The notes under the pieces were generated by a model that ran no database searches, was not told the origin of the DNA, and worked only from the letters and a program-made list of their open reading frames with translations. A stretch of 15,158 nucleotides of DNA, from NCBI GenBank assembly GCA_011524785.1, contig WTJQ01000160.1, forward strand, positions 1-15,158. The letters are read 5' to 3'. Shown here in pieces: positions 8,079-15,158 of this stretch. The stretch's first letter is position 1. Each line of letters starts with the position of its first letter. The position numbers were made by a program, and so were the translations under genes. The DNA is from Planctomycetota bacterium (lineage in GTDB: Bacteria > Planctomycetota > UBA1135 > GCA-002686595).

Positions 8079-9166
8079 CCATGAAGCTCCCCGCACTCGG
8101 CCTCCTCCTCGCGTCCTGCGCGGCCACGGTCGACCCCTGCCCGATCCCGGGCGCGGTCCCCGCCGACGACCTCATCCTCCCGGGTGAGGACCACTTCGCC
8201 CACCTCTGGCAGGTGACCTTCGGCGGCGAGAACGCCGAGGCCTACTGGAGCTTCGACGGCGAGCGGTTGTGCATGCAGGTCCGCAACGAGGAGCGCGGCT
8301 GGGACTGCGACCGCATCTGCGTGACCGAGGCCGACGGCACCATCGACCAGCTGAGCAACGGCCGCGGGGTCACGACCTGCTCCTACTTCATGCCGGACGG
8401 GGGCAGCGTGATCTTCGCCTCGACGCACGGCGAGCACGAGACCTGTCCGCCGCCCGCGGATCGCTCCCAGGGCTACGTCTGGCAGATCCACCCCGAGTAC
8501 GAGATCTACCGGCACGTCCTCGGCTCCGGCGACGAGCCGTTCGTGACCGGGCCCGGCTACGACGCTGAGGCCACCGTGTCCCCCACCGGGGACCGGGTCG
8601 TGTTCACCTCGACGCGCTCGGGCGACCTCGAGCTGTGGACCTGCGACCTCGACGGCGGCGACCTGCAGCAGGTCACGACGGCGCCTGGCTACGACGGCGG
8701 CGCGTTCTTCAGCCACGACGGGAAGAAGCTGGTCTTCCGTGCGACGGCCTTCACCCCCGGAGCCGAGGCCGAGGAGCAGGCCGAGTACTTCCGACTGCTC
8801 GAGCAGGGCCTCGTCCGGCCCAGCCGCATGGAGCTGTTCGTGATCAACACGGACGGCACGGAGCGGCGCCAGCTGACCGAGCTGGGGAAGGCCAACTTCG
8901 CGCCGAGCTTCTTCCCCGACGACTCCAAGGTCATCTTCTCCACCAACCACCACGACCCGGATCGCCCCGCGCTCAACTTCGACCTGTTCGCGCTCGACCT
9001 GGCGACCGGTGAGCTGGAGCAGATCACCCGCTTCGACGGCCCGCGCGGCAAGAGCTTCGACGGCTTCCCGCTGTTCTCACCCGACGGCCGCTACCTCGCC
9101 TTCTCCTCGAACCGCGGGGACAGCGCCCCGGGTGAGACCAACGTCTTCATCGCCGAGTGGCGCTGA
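8075..9166 (+). CDS. TolB-like PD40 beta-propeller lipoprotein
   Basis: This is a predicted cell-envelope lipoprotein of 363 aa with a beta-propeller fold. The N-terminus [15 protein letters not shown] is a short lipoprotein signal with lipobox L-A-S-C (Cys15). The body opens with [19 protein letters not shown], a signature of a TolB-like group, and carries PD40-type blades: [20 protein letters not shown] (about 169-188), [11 protein letters not shown] (about 211-221), [20 protein letters not shown] (about 280-299) and [14 protein letters not shown] (near 340). It is probably a scaffold or ligand sensor rather than an enzyme; no catalytic motif was recognised. It is not assigned as tolB itself, because TolB's N-terminal domain and the tol-pal genes are missing. 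Its ATG overlaps the yidD stop (ATGA). ATG 8081, two codons later, is an equally good start. Confidence 0.87.
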   Translation: MTMKLPALGLLLASCAATVDPCPIPGAVPADDLILPGEDHFAHLWQVTFGGENAEAYWSFDGERLCMQVRNEERGWDCDRICVTEADGTIDQLSNGRGVTTCSYFMPDGGSVIFASTHGEHETCPPPADRSQGYVWQIHPEYEIYRHVLGSGDEPFVTGPGYDAEATVSPTGDRVVFTSTRSGDLELWTCDLDGGDLQQVTTAPGYDGGAFFSHDGKKLVFRATAFTPGAEAEEQAEYFRLLEQGLVRPSRMELFVINTDGTERRQLTELGKANFAPSFFPDDSKVIFSTNHHDPDRPALNFDLFALDLATGELEQITRFDGPRGKSFDGFPLFSPDGRYLAFSSNRGDSAPGETNVFIAEWR

Positions 9167-9183
9167 GGCCAGCCCCCACAGCC

Positions 9184-9858
9184 ATGGACACACTCTCTCC
9201 CCTCGTGGCCGTCGTCGATGACGACCCGGCCCTCCGCGACCTCGTCAAGCACGTCCTCGGGACCGTCGGGCACGATGCCCTGAGCCACGGCACCGTCGAG
9301 GACTTCCTCGACGACGACCACGTGGACCGCGCCGGCTGCGTCATCTGCGACGTGCGCATGCCGGGCCTCGGCGGCCTGGGCCTGCTGAACCGGCTGGCGG
9401 AGGACCCCTACGCCCCGCCCGTCATCCTGCTCACGGCCCATGGCGACGCCCAGATGGCCGTGCGTGCGCTCCGCGCGGGAGCCTTCGAGTTCCTGGAGAA
9501 GCCCTTCCGGGACCAGGACCTCCTCGACGTCGTCCAGCGCGCGGTGTCGCTCGACGCCAAGCGCCGCAAGCAGCGCGCGGCCCTCAACGACCTGCAGCAG
9601 CGGCACGAGACCCTGACCCCTCGCGAGCGCCAGGTGTTCCGACTCGTCGTCGAGGGCTCGTCGAACCGCAAGATCGCGGAGCTGATGGAGCTCTCCCAGA
9701 AGACCGTCGAGGTCCACCGTGCGCACGTGATGTCGAAGATGTTCGCGGGCTCCCTGGCGGGCCTGGTGCGGATGGCCGTGGCCCTCGAGGTGGCCGCGGG
9801 CGAGGATCCCCTCGAGTCCCTGCCGAGCCTGACGGCCGGCGGCGACGGCGGGCGCTGA
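9184..9858 (+). CDS. Response regulator, FixJ/NarL type (receiver plus LuxR HTH)
   Basis: This is a cytoplasmic two-component transcription factor of 224 aa. The receiver domain (about 6-120) has the acidic pocket VVDDDP (10-15), phospho-acceptor Asp56 in CVICDVRMPGL, the switch Thr in ILLTAHGD, and the conserved Lys in FLEKPF. A linker containing AKRRKQRAALNDLQQRHETL leads into a LuxR-type helix-turn-helix: LTPRERQVFRLVVEGSSNRK followed by IAELMELSQKTVEVHRAHVM. The 'ILLTAHGD..MAVRALRAGAFEFLEKPF' pattern is typical of the FixJ branch. ATG 9184 places the receiver near the N-terminus as expected; an upstream in-frame GTG 9157 would add nine residues and overlap the lipoprotein gene. No histidine kinase is encoded in the window, so its signal is unknown. 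It lies 17 bases after the lipoprotein gene and 6 before the hydrolase. Confidence 0.92.
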   Translation: MDTLSPLVAVVDDDPALRDLVKHVLGTVGHDALSHGTVEDFLDDDHVDRAGCVICDVRMPGLGGLGLLNRLAEDPYAPPVILLTAHGDAQMAVRALRAGAFEFLEKPFRDQDLLDVVQRAVSLDAKRRKQRAALNDLQQRHETLTPRERQVFRLVVEGSSNRKIAELMELSQKTVEVHRAHVMSKMFAGSLAGLVRMAVALEVAAGEDPLESLPSLTAGGDGGR

Positions 9859-9864
9859 GCCCCG

Positions 9865-10644
9865 ATGCGCCTGCAGGTCCTCTCGAGCGGGAGCAAGGGC
9901 AACGCCACCCTGATCCGCGCAGGGGAGGCGTGCCTGCTCGTGGACGCGGGGCTCGGGCCGCGCAACCTGCGGGACCGGCTGGAGCTCGCCCAGCTCGGGC
10001 CACGCGCCCTGGACCACGTCCTCGTCACGCACGGGCACCTGGATCACTCGCGCTCCGCCGGGGCCGTGGCCAAGCGCCACGACGCCACGGTCCACTGTGC
10101 GCCCAGCCTGCTCGGGCATCGCGCCGTGGTGCGGGCGCCCCGAGTCGCTGCCCTGCCCGTGGGCGGGAGCGTGCAACTCGACGCGCGCGGCGAGGCCGTG
10201 ACCGTCACGACCGCACGCCTCCCCCACGACTGCGACCCCACGGTGGGCATCGCCCTCGACCACGAGGGCCGCCGCGCTGTCGTCCTCACCGACCTGGGAC
10301 TCCCCGACCGCGAGGTCGCACGCGCCCTGGCCGATGCTCACGTGCTGGTCCTCGAGTTCAACTACGACCCGGGCATGCTCGACGCCGGCCCCTACCCCGA
10401 GCGACTGAAGGACCGCATCCGAGGAGGCCGCGGGCACCTCTCCAATCAGCAGGGAGCGGAGATGCTCCGGCACCTCGCTGGCCCCCAGCTGCACACCGTG
10501 ATCCTCGCCCACCTCTCGGCGCACAACAACGAGCCCGACCTCGCCCTGGCCGCCGCGCGCGGTGCCCTGGCCGAGCTCGGACGGGAGGACGTGGCGCTGC
10601 TCGTCGCCCGTCAAGACGTCCCCCTCGACCCGATCGCCGTCTGA
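9865..10644 (+). CDS. MBL-fold metallo-hydrolase, YycJ/WalJ-like
   Basis: This is a 259-aa metallo-beta-lactamase-fold hydrolase, predicted to be cytoplasmic. The opening VLSSGSKGNATLI (5-17) is characteristic of the YycJ/WalJ group. Metal-binding residues are visible: THGHLDH at 55-61 (His56, His58, Asp60, His61), PHD at 120-122 (His121), LTDLG at 141-145 (Asp143), and a C-terminal His in ILAHLSAHNNEPD (213-225). RGHLSNQQ (189-196) is another group signature. YycJ-like proteins have been reported to have nuclease activity linked to DNA repair in Gram-positive bacteria; whether that applies here is inference. Gly57 replaces the Glu usual in THEH.DH. It follows the response regulator by 6 bases and overlaps the nitroreductase by one base (TGATG). 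No walK or walR is nearby apart from the FixJ-type regulator, which is of a different class. Confidence 0.9.
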   Translation: MRLQVLSSGSKGNATLIRAGEACLLVDAGLGPRNLRDRLELAQLGPRALDHVLVTHGHLDHSRSAGAVAKRHDATVHCAPSLLGHRAVVRAPRVAALPVGGSVQLDARGEAVTVTTARLPHDCDPTVGIALDHEGRRAVVLTDLGLPDREVARALADAHVLVLEFNYDPGMLDAGPYPERLKDRIRGGRGHLSNQQGAEMLRHLAGPQLHTVILAHLSAHNNEPDLALAAARGALAELGREDVALLVARQDVPLDPIAV

Positions 10645-11408
10645 TGCCCGCTCCCGACCTCGAGCTCCCTGAGCACGCCGCGATCGTCCTGGACCAGATG
10701 GAGCGCCACGCGACGGTCCGTCGCTTCACGGCTGCCCCGCTTCCCAGTGGCCTGCTGGAGCGCTTGGTCCAGGCCGCCTCCAAGGCCGCCACCTCCAGCT
10801 GGATCCAGGGCTACGTCGCCCTGCGCGTGACGGCCCCCGAGGAGCGCCGTGCGCTCGCCGAGCTCGCTGGCGGGCAGGCCCAGGTCCGGGAGGCACCCGA
10901 GTTCCTGGTGCTGTGCGCGGACAGCCGGCGCCACCGGCTCGCGGCTCGCTCCGCAGGCACGGAGCACGCGACGAACCTCGAGGCGTTCCTGCAGTGCGCC
11001 CTCGACGCGGCCCTCTTTGCGCAGAACCTCGCCCTGGGCGCGGAGGCCTGCGGGCTGGGGACCTGCATGATCGGGGGCCTGCGCAACGAGCTCCCGCGGG
11101 TCGTGGACCTCCTGGAGCTGCCCGAGGGCGTCTGGCCCCTGTTCGGGCTCTGCCTCGGGGAGCCCGCGGAGGCACCGCTCCGCCGCCCCCGCCTCAGCAC
11201 CGCCGCCCTCCTGGTCGAGGGCCGCTACCCGAGCGACGACGAGGTCCGCGCGCACGTGAAGAAGCACGACGAGGACGCCGAGCGCTGGTACGCAGCGACG
11301 GGGAGGCCCGGTCGCACCTGGAGCGGCGGCGTCGTCCGCACGTTCGGCAGCCTGCGGCGCGAGCACCTGCGCGCCACGTACGAGGGCCTCGGCGCGCGCC
11401 TCGTGTGA
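10644..11408 (+). CDS. NfsA/FRP-type nitroreductase (flavin reductase family)
   Basis: This is a predicted FMN-dependent, NAD(P)H-using oxidoreductase of 254 aa, cytoplasmic, of the oxygen-insensitive nitroreductase (NfsA/FRP) type. Family segments in order: HATVRRFTAAPLP (about 18-30) near the N-terminus where FMN phosphate is bound, AASKAATSSWIQGYVALRVT (45-64), ELAGGQAQVREAPEFLVLCA (73-92), NLEAFLQCALDAALFAQN (about 113-130), and GLGTCMIGGLRNELPRVVDL (about 138-157). FGLCLGEPAE and RPRLSTAALLVEGRY follow in the C-terminal half. Physiological substrates cannot be read from the sequence (nitroaromatics, quinones and flavins are all possible). The start ATG overlaps the preceding stop as TGATG, indicating coupled translation. 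This is the last gene of the block; a weak hairpin lies 5 bases beyond its stop. Confidence 0.9.
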   Translation: MPAPDLELPEHAAIVLDQMERHATVRRFTAAPLPSGLLERLVQAASKAATSSWIQGYVALRVTAPEERRALAELAGGQAQVREAPEFLVLCADSRRHRLAARSAGTEHATNLEAFLQCALDAALFAQNLALGAEACGLGTCMIGGLRNELPRVVDLLELPEGVWPLFGLCLGEPAEAPLRRPRLSTAALLVEGRYPSDDEVRAHVKKHDEDAERWYAATGRPGRTWSGGVVRTFGSLRREHLRATYEGLGARLV

Positions 11409-11413
11409 CCCCG

Positions 11414-11432
11414 CGCGGCGGAGGTCGCCGCG
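11414..11432. terminator. Short GC hairpin between convergent genes (weak terminator candidate)
   Basis: CGCGGCG (11414-11420) and CGCCGCG (11426-11432) form a perfect 7-bp stem with a 5-base loop. The hairpin starts 5 bases after the nitroreductase stop and lies 37 bases from the opposing glycosyltransferase stop. It has no T-tract, and short GC inverted repeats are expected by chance at this base composition. Its position is the main support. Confidence 0.35.
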
Positions 11433-11469
11433 GCGGAGATCGTCATAGCAGAGGTCCTCGCGACGCCGC

Positions 11470-12159
11470 TCAGGGCGCGAACCGGAAGCGCACGATCGCC
11501 CAGAGGGCCGCGACGCCGTCCTGCCAACCGATCTTCTTGCCCTCCTCGTAGCCCCTGTTCTCGTAGCGAATGGGGACCTCGACGATCGACAGCCCGCGCC
11601 GCGCGAAGGCCGCCGTGAGCTCGGGCTCGATCGTGAAGCCGCGGGAGCGCAGGCGCAGCTCGCGCGCCACGGCCGCGGGGAAGACCTTGTAGCAGGTCTC
11701 CATGTCGGTCAGGCGGTAGCCGGTGAAGCGATTGCTGAACCAGGTCAGGACGCGGTTCGCGAAGGTGTGCAGGCGGAAGTGGACTCGCTCCGTGCGCCCC
11801 AGGAACCGGCTCCCGTAGACGATGTCCGCCTCGCCGGCCTGGAGCGGTGCGAGGAGCGCACCGTAGTCCTGGGGGTCGTACTCGAGGTCCGCGTCCTGGA
11901 CCACCACATAGTCCCCCTCGACCGCGGCGAAGCCGGTCTGGAGGGCCGCCCCCTTCCCGGAGTTCCGCTCGTGGAGGAAGCTCCGCACCACGCCGGGGTG
12001 CGCCTCCACGAGGCGTGCGATGATCGCACGGCTGCCGTCGCTGGACCCGTCGTCCACCAGGAGCACCTCCTTCTCGTGGGGCGTCGCGAGCACGCGCCCG
12101 ACGATCTCCTCGAGGGTCCGCTCCTCGTTGTAGACGGGGACGACGACCGAGAGCTTCAT
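11470..12159 (-). CDS. Family 2 glycosyltransferase, DPM1/polyprenyl-phosphate sugar synthase-like
   Basis: This 229-aa GT-A enzyme is predicted to transfer a sugar from a nucleotide donor, most likely to polyprenyl phosphate, at the cytoplasmic face of the inner membrane. It starts MKLSVVVPVYNEE and has LLVDDGSSDGS (33-43), NSGKGAALQTGF (66-77), the metal-binding QDADLEYDP (88-96), YGSRF (115-119), TDMETCYKVFP (151-161), and FTIEPELTA followed by IVEVPIRYENR (192-202). This order is typical of dolichyl-phosphate mannose/glucose synthase-like proteins of the short, anchor-free type; there is no C-terminal transmembrane pair. ATG 12159 overlaps the previous gene's stop by four bases (ATGA), so it is the third gene of the cassette and translationally coupled. 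An in-frame extension upstream is only a shadow of the preceding gene. The sugar is unknown. Confidence 0.92.
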   Translation of the reverse strand: MKLSVVVPVYNEERTLEEIVGRVLATPHEKEVLLVDDGSSDGSRAIIARLVEAHPGVVRSFLHERNSGKGAALQTGFAAVEGDYVVVQDADLEYDPQDYGALLAPLQAGEADIVYGSRFLGRTERVHFRLHTFANRVLTWFSNRFTGYRLTDMETCYKVFPAAVARELRLRSRGFTIEPELTAAFARRGLSIVEVPIRYENRGYEEGKKIGWQDGVAALWAIVRFRFAP

Positions 12160-13376
12160 CCCTGCTTCGTTCCGAAGAGCCCGCCGAGGTCCAGGAAGTC
12201 GACCAGGCCCTCGTGGAGGGCGCGGTACGCGGGGTCCCCCTCGATGCACCAGAGGGGCTCGAGGAACAGGGGGAGGATCTCCTCGTCCGATCGCCGGCGC
12301 CGGTCCTGGACGGCGCGGCGCTTGGTGGTCCAGTGGTCCCAGCCCCCGATGAAGTCGTCCAGGGCCACGAGATCGGCAGCGCCGACCCGATCGATGGACT
12401 GCAGGGGGCGCCGCTGCTTGCGGAAGCGCGCGAGCAGGCGCGCCCACCAGCCGGGCCCCTCCAGCGTCCGGAGCTCCTCGATGTGGTACTCGGTCCTGTC
12501 CAAGGGGCCCATGTGCAGGAACGCCCGGCGCATGGCCAGGGCGAGCATCGCGGGGAGCACGCGCTGGAGGCTGGCGTCGTCGTAGTTCTTGAAGCAGGCC
12601 AGCAGCGGGTTGCGGACCTGCAGGCGGCGCAGGCGCTCCGCGGGGACCCTCGCGCTGGTCGACGAGTGGTGGTGGTAGCAGACCGCGCCGGGCGCGTAGT
12701 GGACCTCGTGCCCGAGCACCCAGGTCCGCCAGCCCAGGTCCACGTCCTCGTAGTAGGCGAAGAAGTCCTCGTCGAAGCCCCCCACCTCGTCGAAGACCGC
12801 CGCGCTCATGGCCATCGCACCGCCACAGGCGAAGAGCGTCTTGCGCGGGACGTCCCACTCCGGTCCGTCCGGGGCCTGGTAACCCCGCTGGATCCCCATG
12901 CCGTGGAAGTTGGCGCCTCCACCGACCGAGTCGATGCTCTTCCCGTCCCAGTGCAGCATGCGCCCGGTCGTCGCCGCGCAGGTGCCGCGGGCGACTGGAG
13001 CCACGAGGCCCCGCAGGAAGCCGGGCTCGACCCTCAGGTCGTTGTTGAGGAAGACGACCTGGTCCGGCCGGTCCGCGTTGCGCACCCCGGTGTTGCAGCC
13101 GGCGCTGAAGCCGAGGTTGCGCTCGTTCTGGATCAGCCGCACCCAGGGATGGTGGGCGCGCAGGTGGTCCTGACTGCCGTCGTCGGACCCGTTGTCCACG
13201 AGGATGACCTCGAAGCGATCCTTGGGGTAGTCGAGCGCGGCGAGGGAGCCGAAGCACCCGTCCAGGTGGTGCTTCCCGTTCCAGTTCAGCACGACGATGC
13301 TGCACCGGGGAAGCTCCTCGTCGGCGAGGGGCTCGACGGGCGGCACCTCGAGGCCTGACGGCTCGGCAGCGCTCAC
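12156..13376 (-). CDS. Family 2 glycosyltransferase, rhamnosyltransferase (WbbL)-like
   Basis: This is a 406-aa GT-A glycosyltransferase, cytoplasmic or peripheral at the inner membrane, probably adding a sugar to a lipid-linked glycan. Motifs: CSIVVLNWNGKHHLDGC (25-41), ILVDNGSDDGS (58-68), NERNLGFSAGCNTGVRNA (84-101), the metal-binding FLNNDLRVEPGF (109-120), CGGAMAMSAAVFDEVGGFDE (184-203), and the catalytic-region FFAYYEDVDLGWR (205-217). A His cluster CYHHHSSTS (233-241) follows. Beyond residue 245 a tail of about 160 residues, rich in Arg and Trp, has no motif I recognise. The start is GTG 13376, overlapping the GT4 stop as GTGA. Its residues precede the first beta-strand by about 25, acceptable for the family. 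The frame is open further upstream, but that part is a shadow of the GT4 gene. Confidence 0.92.
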   Translation of the reverse strand: MSAAEPSGLEVPPVEPLADEELPRCSIVVLNWNGKHHLDGCFGSLAALDYPKDRFEVILVDNGSDDGSQDHLRAHHPWVRLIQNERNLGFSAGCNTGVRNADRPDQVVFLNNDLRVEPGFLRGLVAPVARGTCAATTGRMLHWDGKSIDSVGGGANFHGMGIQRGYQAPDGPEWDVPRKTLFACGGAMAMSAAVFDEVGGFDEDFFAYYEDVDLGWRTWVLGHEVHYAPGAVCYHHHSSTSARVPAERLRRLQVRNPLLACFKNYDDASLQRVLPAMLALAMRRAFLHMGPLDRTEYHIEELRTLEGPGWWARLLARFRKQRRPLQSIDRVGAADLVALDDFIGGWDHWTTKRRAVQDRRRRSDEEILPLFLEPLWCIEGDPAYRALHEGLVDFLDLGGLFGTKQG

Positions 13377-15158
13377 GCGGGCTCTCCCGGGCGGGCTCGC
13401 AGGGCCAGCCGTGCGAGACGCAGGTGCCCCCCCTCGGGGGACGTGCGGAGCCGCAGGGAGCGGGTCTCCGCGGGGAGATCGAGGTCGAGGTGCTGCACGA
13501 CGGTCCGATCCTCTCCATCGGCACGGCAGGGTTCCAGGGTGACCTCCTCTCCGCTTCCGAGGCTGACGGTCCCGCTCAGGGTCAGCTCGGGCTCGGCCCC
13601 GAGGACGAACTGCTCGAGCTCGAGGCGCACCGGCCCTGGCTCCAGGCGCGGGAGGTCGTAGTCGAGCGCCGCCCCCGGGAGCACGAGGAGGAGGTCGGAA
13701 CCCTGCGGCACGGTCTCCCCCTCGACGGCCCGCCCCTCGCGGACGGCCCACTCGGCGAGGACCCGCTCGCTCGCCGCCTCCCGCTCCATGCAGGCCAGGC
13801 CGCGATAGCGGTACTCCCAGTCGGCGGCGTCCTCCTCGACGGTCTTCGGGCGCGGGAAGGAGGCCCCCAGCGACGCGAGCAGCCCTGGCTCCTCCAGGAG
13901 GCGCCGGAGCTGGCGAGCGAGGTCCGACGCACGGCCGGGCTCGAAGTGGAGGCCATCGACCCCGTCTCGGACGAACTCGGCCATGCCCCCGAAGCCGGAG
14001 ACCACCAGCGGGGTCCCGCAGGCGAACGCCTCGGCGATCGTCACCGGAGCATTCTCGAACCAGAGGCTCGGGACGACGAGGACGTCCAGGTCGCGGTGGA
14101 TCTCAGGCAGGCGACCGTTGTCGAAGCGGCCGAGGAAGCGCGTCTGCGTCCCAGCGGCCAGCTCCCGGAGCTCGGCATGGTGAGCGTCCTCCTCGGGAGC
14201 GAAGCCGCCATGCACGACGAGCTCGATGGGCAGACCGGCCAGCTGCTGCATCGCCTCCACCAGCACGCCCACGCCCTTGTACCAGACCAGGCTGCCGATG
14301 AAGCCGACCCTCAAGACCCCGCCGGGCCGCTGGGTCTTGGCGGCCGCGTGAAGGTGCTCCACCCGCAGGCCGTTCTCGCTGAACAGGAAGCGGTGGGGAT
14401 CGAAGCGGCCCGTCGCAAGATAGCGGTCGCGCAGGAAGCGGCTCGGACTGACCTGCAGGTCGCAGTCGGCGTAGGCCTGCAGCACGACCTCCTCCCGATC
14501 ACGCAGGTCCAGGTACTCGGTGGCCTTCCGGCGCATCGCGGGCGCGAGGACCTCCGTCCCGGACACGCGTCGAGCGAGCTCCCGCAGGGCAGGCCCTGCA
14601 AGACCATCCAGCGCGGCCAGCCGCGGGATCGATTCCAGCGACTTCTCCTTCACGCAGGCGAAGCAGCCGGAGCCCATGCCCTGCTCACACACCTCGCCGT
14701 CGGGACGAATGAGCTGGACACGCGGGCAGAGACCCCAGTAGTCGTGGCAGTGAACCACCGTCGCGCAGCCCGCGTCCTTCGCGACCCGCACGAGGCTCGT
14801 GCTGGTGTGGATCAGGTGCTGGAAGTGGACCACGTCGGGCTGCTCGGTCGCGAGCACCCGTGCGAAGGCGGCCTCCGCGGCCGGCTGCTCGTAGCTGGCC
14901 CGCAGGTCGGGGTGCTCGAGGCGGTGCGTCATCCGCCAGACGCGCAGCTCCTCGAACGTCCCCTCCTCGACGCTGAAGTCGGCCGGCCCGTCGGGTCCCG
15001 CGGGGGTCCGCGTGAACACCGCGACCTCGTGCCCCCGGGCCGCCAGTCCGCGCGCGAGGCCGAGGGTGTAGACCTCGGTGCCGGCCCAGGTGTCCGGCAG
15101 AAACCCGTGCACGACGTAGAGGACCTTGATCTCTCCGCGAGGTCGCGCGGCCGTTGCG
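13373..15158 (-). CDS. Family 4 glycosyltransferase with extra C-terminal beta-rich domain (5' end outside window)
   Basis: This GT-B, retaining-type glycosyltransferase probably acts in surface-polysaccharide synthesis at the cytoplasmic membrane face. The frame is open to the window edge and reads IKVLYVVHGFLPDTWAGTE, the usual first strand and loop of GT4 enzymes. GTG 15112 would delete that strand, so the real start is probably beyond 15158. Counting from GTG 15112: HCHDYWGLCP (121-130), cysteines 129, 142, 150 and 153 in a possible metal-binding loop, SPSRFLRDRY (222-231), RVGFIGSLVWYKGVGVLVEA (268-287), and the EX7E motif E353...E361 in FENAPVTIAEAFACGTPLVV (352-371). GT4 homology ends near 415. 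Residues about 465-575 then form an alternating polar/hydrophobic, strand-like region of unknown role. Its stop overlaps the next gene by four bases, so it heads, or lies within, a coupled cassette. Confidence 0.9.
   Translation of the reverse strand, partial: ATAARPRGEIKVLYVVHGFLPDTWAGTEVYTLGLARGLAARGHEVAVFTRTPAGPDGPADFSVEEGTFEELRVWRMTHRLEHPDLRASYEQPAAEAAFARVLATEQPDVVHFQHLIHTSTSLVRVAKDAGCATVVHCHDYWGLCPRVQLIRPDGEVCEQGMGSGCFACVKEKSLESIPRLAALDGLAGPALRELARRVSGTEVLAPAMRRKATEYLDLRDREEVVLQAYADCDLQVSPSRFLRDRYLATGRFDPHRFLFSENGLRVEHLHAAAKTQRPGGVLRVGFIGSLVWYKGVGVLVEAMQQLAGLPIELVVHGGFAPEEDAHHAELRELAAGTQTRFLGRFDNGRLPEIHRDLDVLVVPSLWFENAPVTIAEAFACGTPLVVSGFGGMAEFVRDGVDGLHFEPGRASDLARQLRRLLEEPGLLASLGASFPRPKTVEEDAADWEYRYRGLACMEREAASERVLAEWAVREGRAVEGETVPQGSDLLLVLPGAALDYDLPRLEPGPVRLELEQFVLGAEPELTLSGTVSLGSGEEVTLEPCRADGEDRTVVQHLDLDLPAETRSLRLRTSPEGGHLRLARLALRARPGEPA

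Noticed and set aside
8075..9166. Assignment of the lipoprotein as tolB of a Tol-Pal system
   Set aside because: It has PD40 blades and a lipobox, but no TolB N-terminal domain, and no tolQ, tolR, tolA or pal is present nearby.
9091..10614. 507-codon minus-strand frame opposite the response regulator and hydrolase
   Set aside because: It covers two confident genes on the other strand; its low-complexity Gly/Val/Glu/His/Arg composition marks it as a shadow.

Overview
The window is very GC-rich and densely coding. It most resembles a chromosomal segment of a member of the Planctomycetota. The main evidence is the first gene, a HEAT-repeat protein with two signatures I associate with planctomycete proteins: an aromatic WQLWWDVNRDRYL segment after a Pro/Gly-rich linker, and a C-terminus of the form 'W..(x)n..NYRA.T.TLTS.DGKG.LDL'. 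A DUF5916/CBM9-type outer-membrane protein, a TolB-like PD40 lipoprotein with the '[13 protein letters not shown]' signature, and scarce Shine-Dalgarno motifs fit the same assignment. The phylum call is an inference; class and genus cannot be given. I see no rRNA, tRNA, CRISPR array, insertion sequence or phage gene.

Layout. (1) 1-1998 (+): HEAT-repeat protein, open to the left edge. (2) 2030-2080: a perfect 19-bp hairpin at the convergent junction. (3) 7179-2251 (-): a three-gene block of L-lysine 6-transaminase (lat), an MFS exporter, and a CBM9/DUF5916 putative outer-membrane barrel. (4) 7180-7420: divergent intergenic region. (5) 7421-11408 (+): a tightly packed six-gene block of rnpA, yidD, TolB-like lipoprotein, FixJ-type response regulator, YycJ-like metallo-hydrolase and NfsA/FRP-type nitroreductase, with overlaps of 8, 4 and 1 bases and gaps of 17 and 6. 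(6) 11409-11469: short convergent junction with a weak hairpin. (7) 15158-11470 (-): three glycosyltransferases (GT4, rhamnosyltransferase-like GT2, DPM-like GT2) joined by two 4-base stop/start overlaps. The first of them runs off the right edge.

How the genes work together. The (+) block begins with the conserved rnpA-yidD pair (tRNA 5' processing and membrane-protein insertion), but rpmH is not upstream and yidC is not downstream. The pair is instead followed by envelope and regulatory genes. The (-) glycosyltransferase cassette probably belongs to a larger surface-polysaccharide locus that continues past 15158. The lat-MFS-DUF5916 block is co-directional, but I see no obvious functional link beyond that.

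I did not find a clearly new multi-gene system. The most unusual items are the extra beta-rich domain fused to the C-terminus of the GT4 enzyme, the CxCxxC insertion in the HEAT protein, the displaced rnpA-yidD pair, and the competing-hairpin arrangement at 2000-2139.
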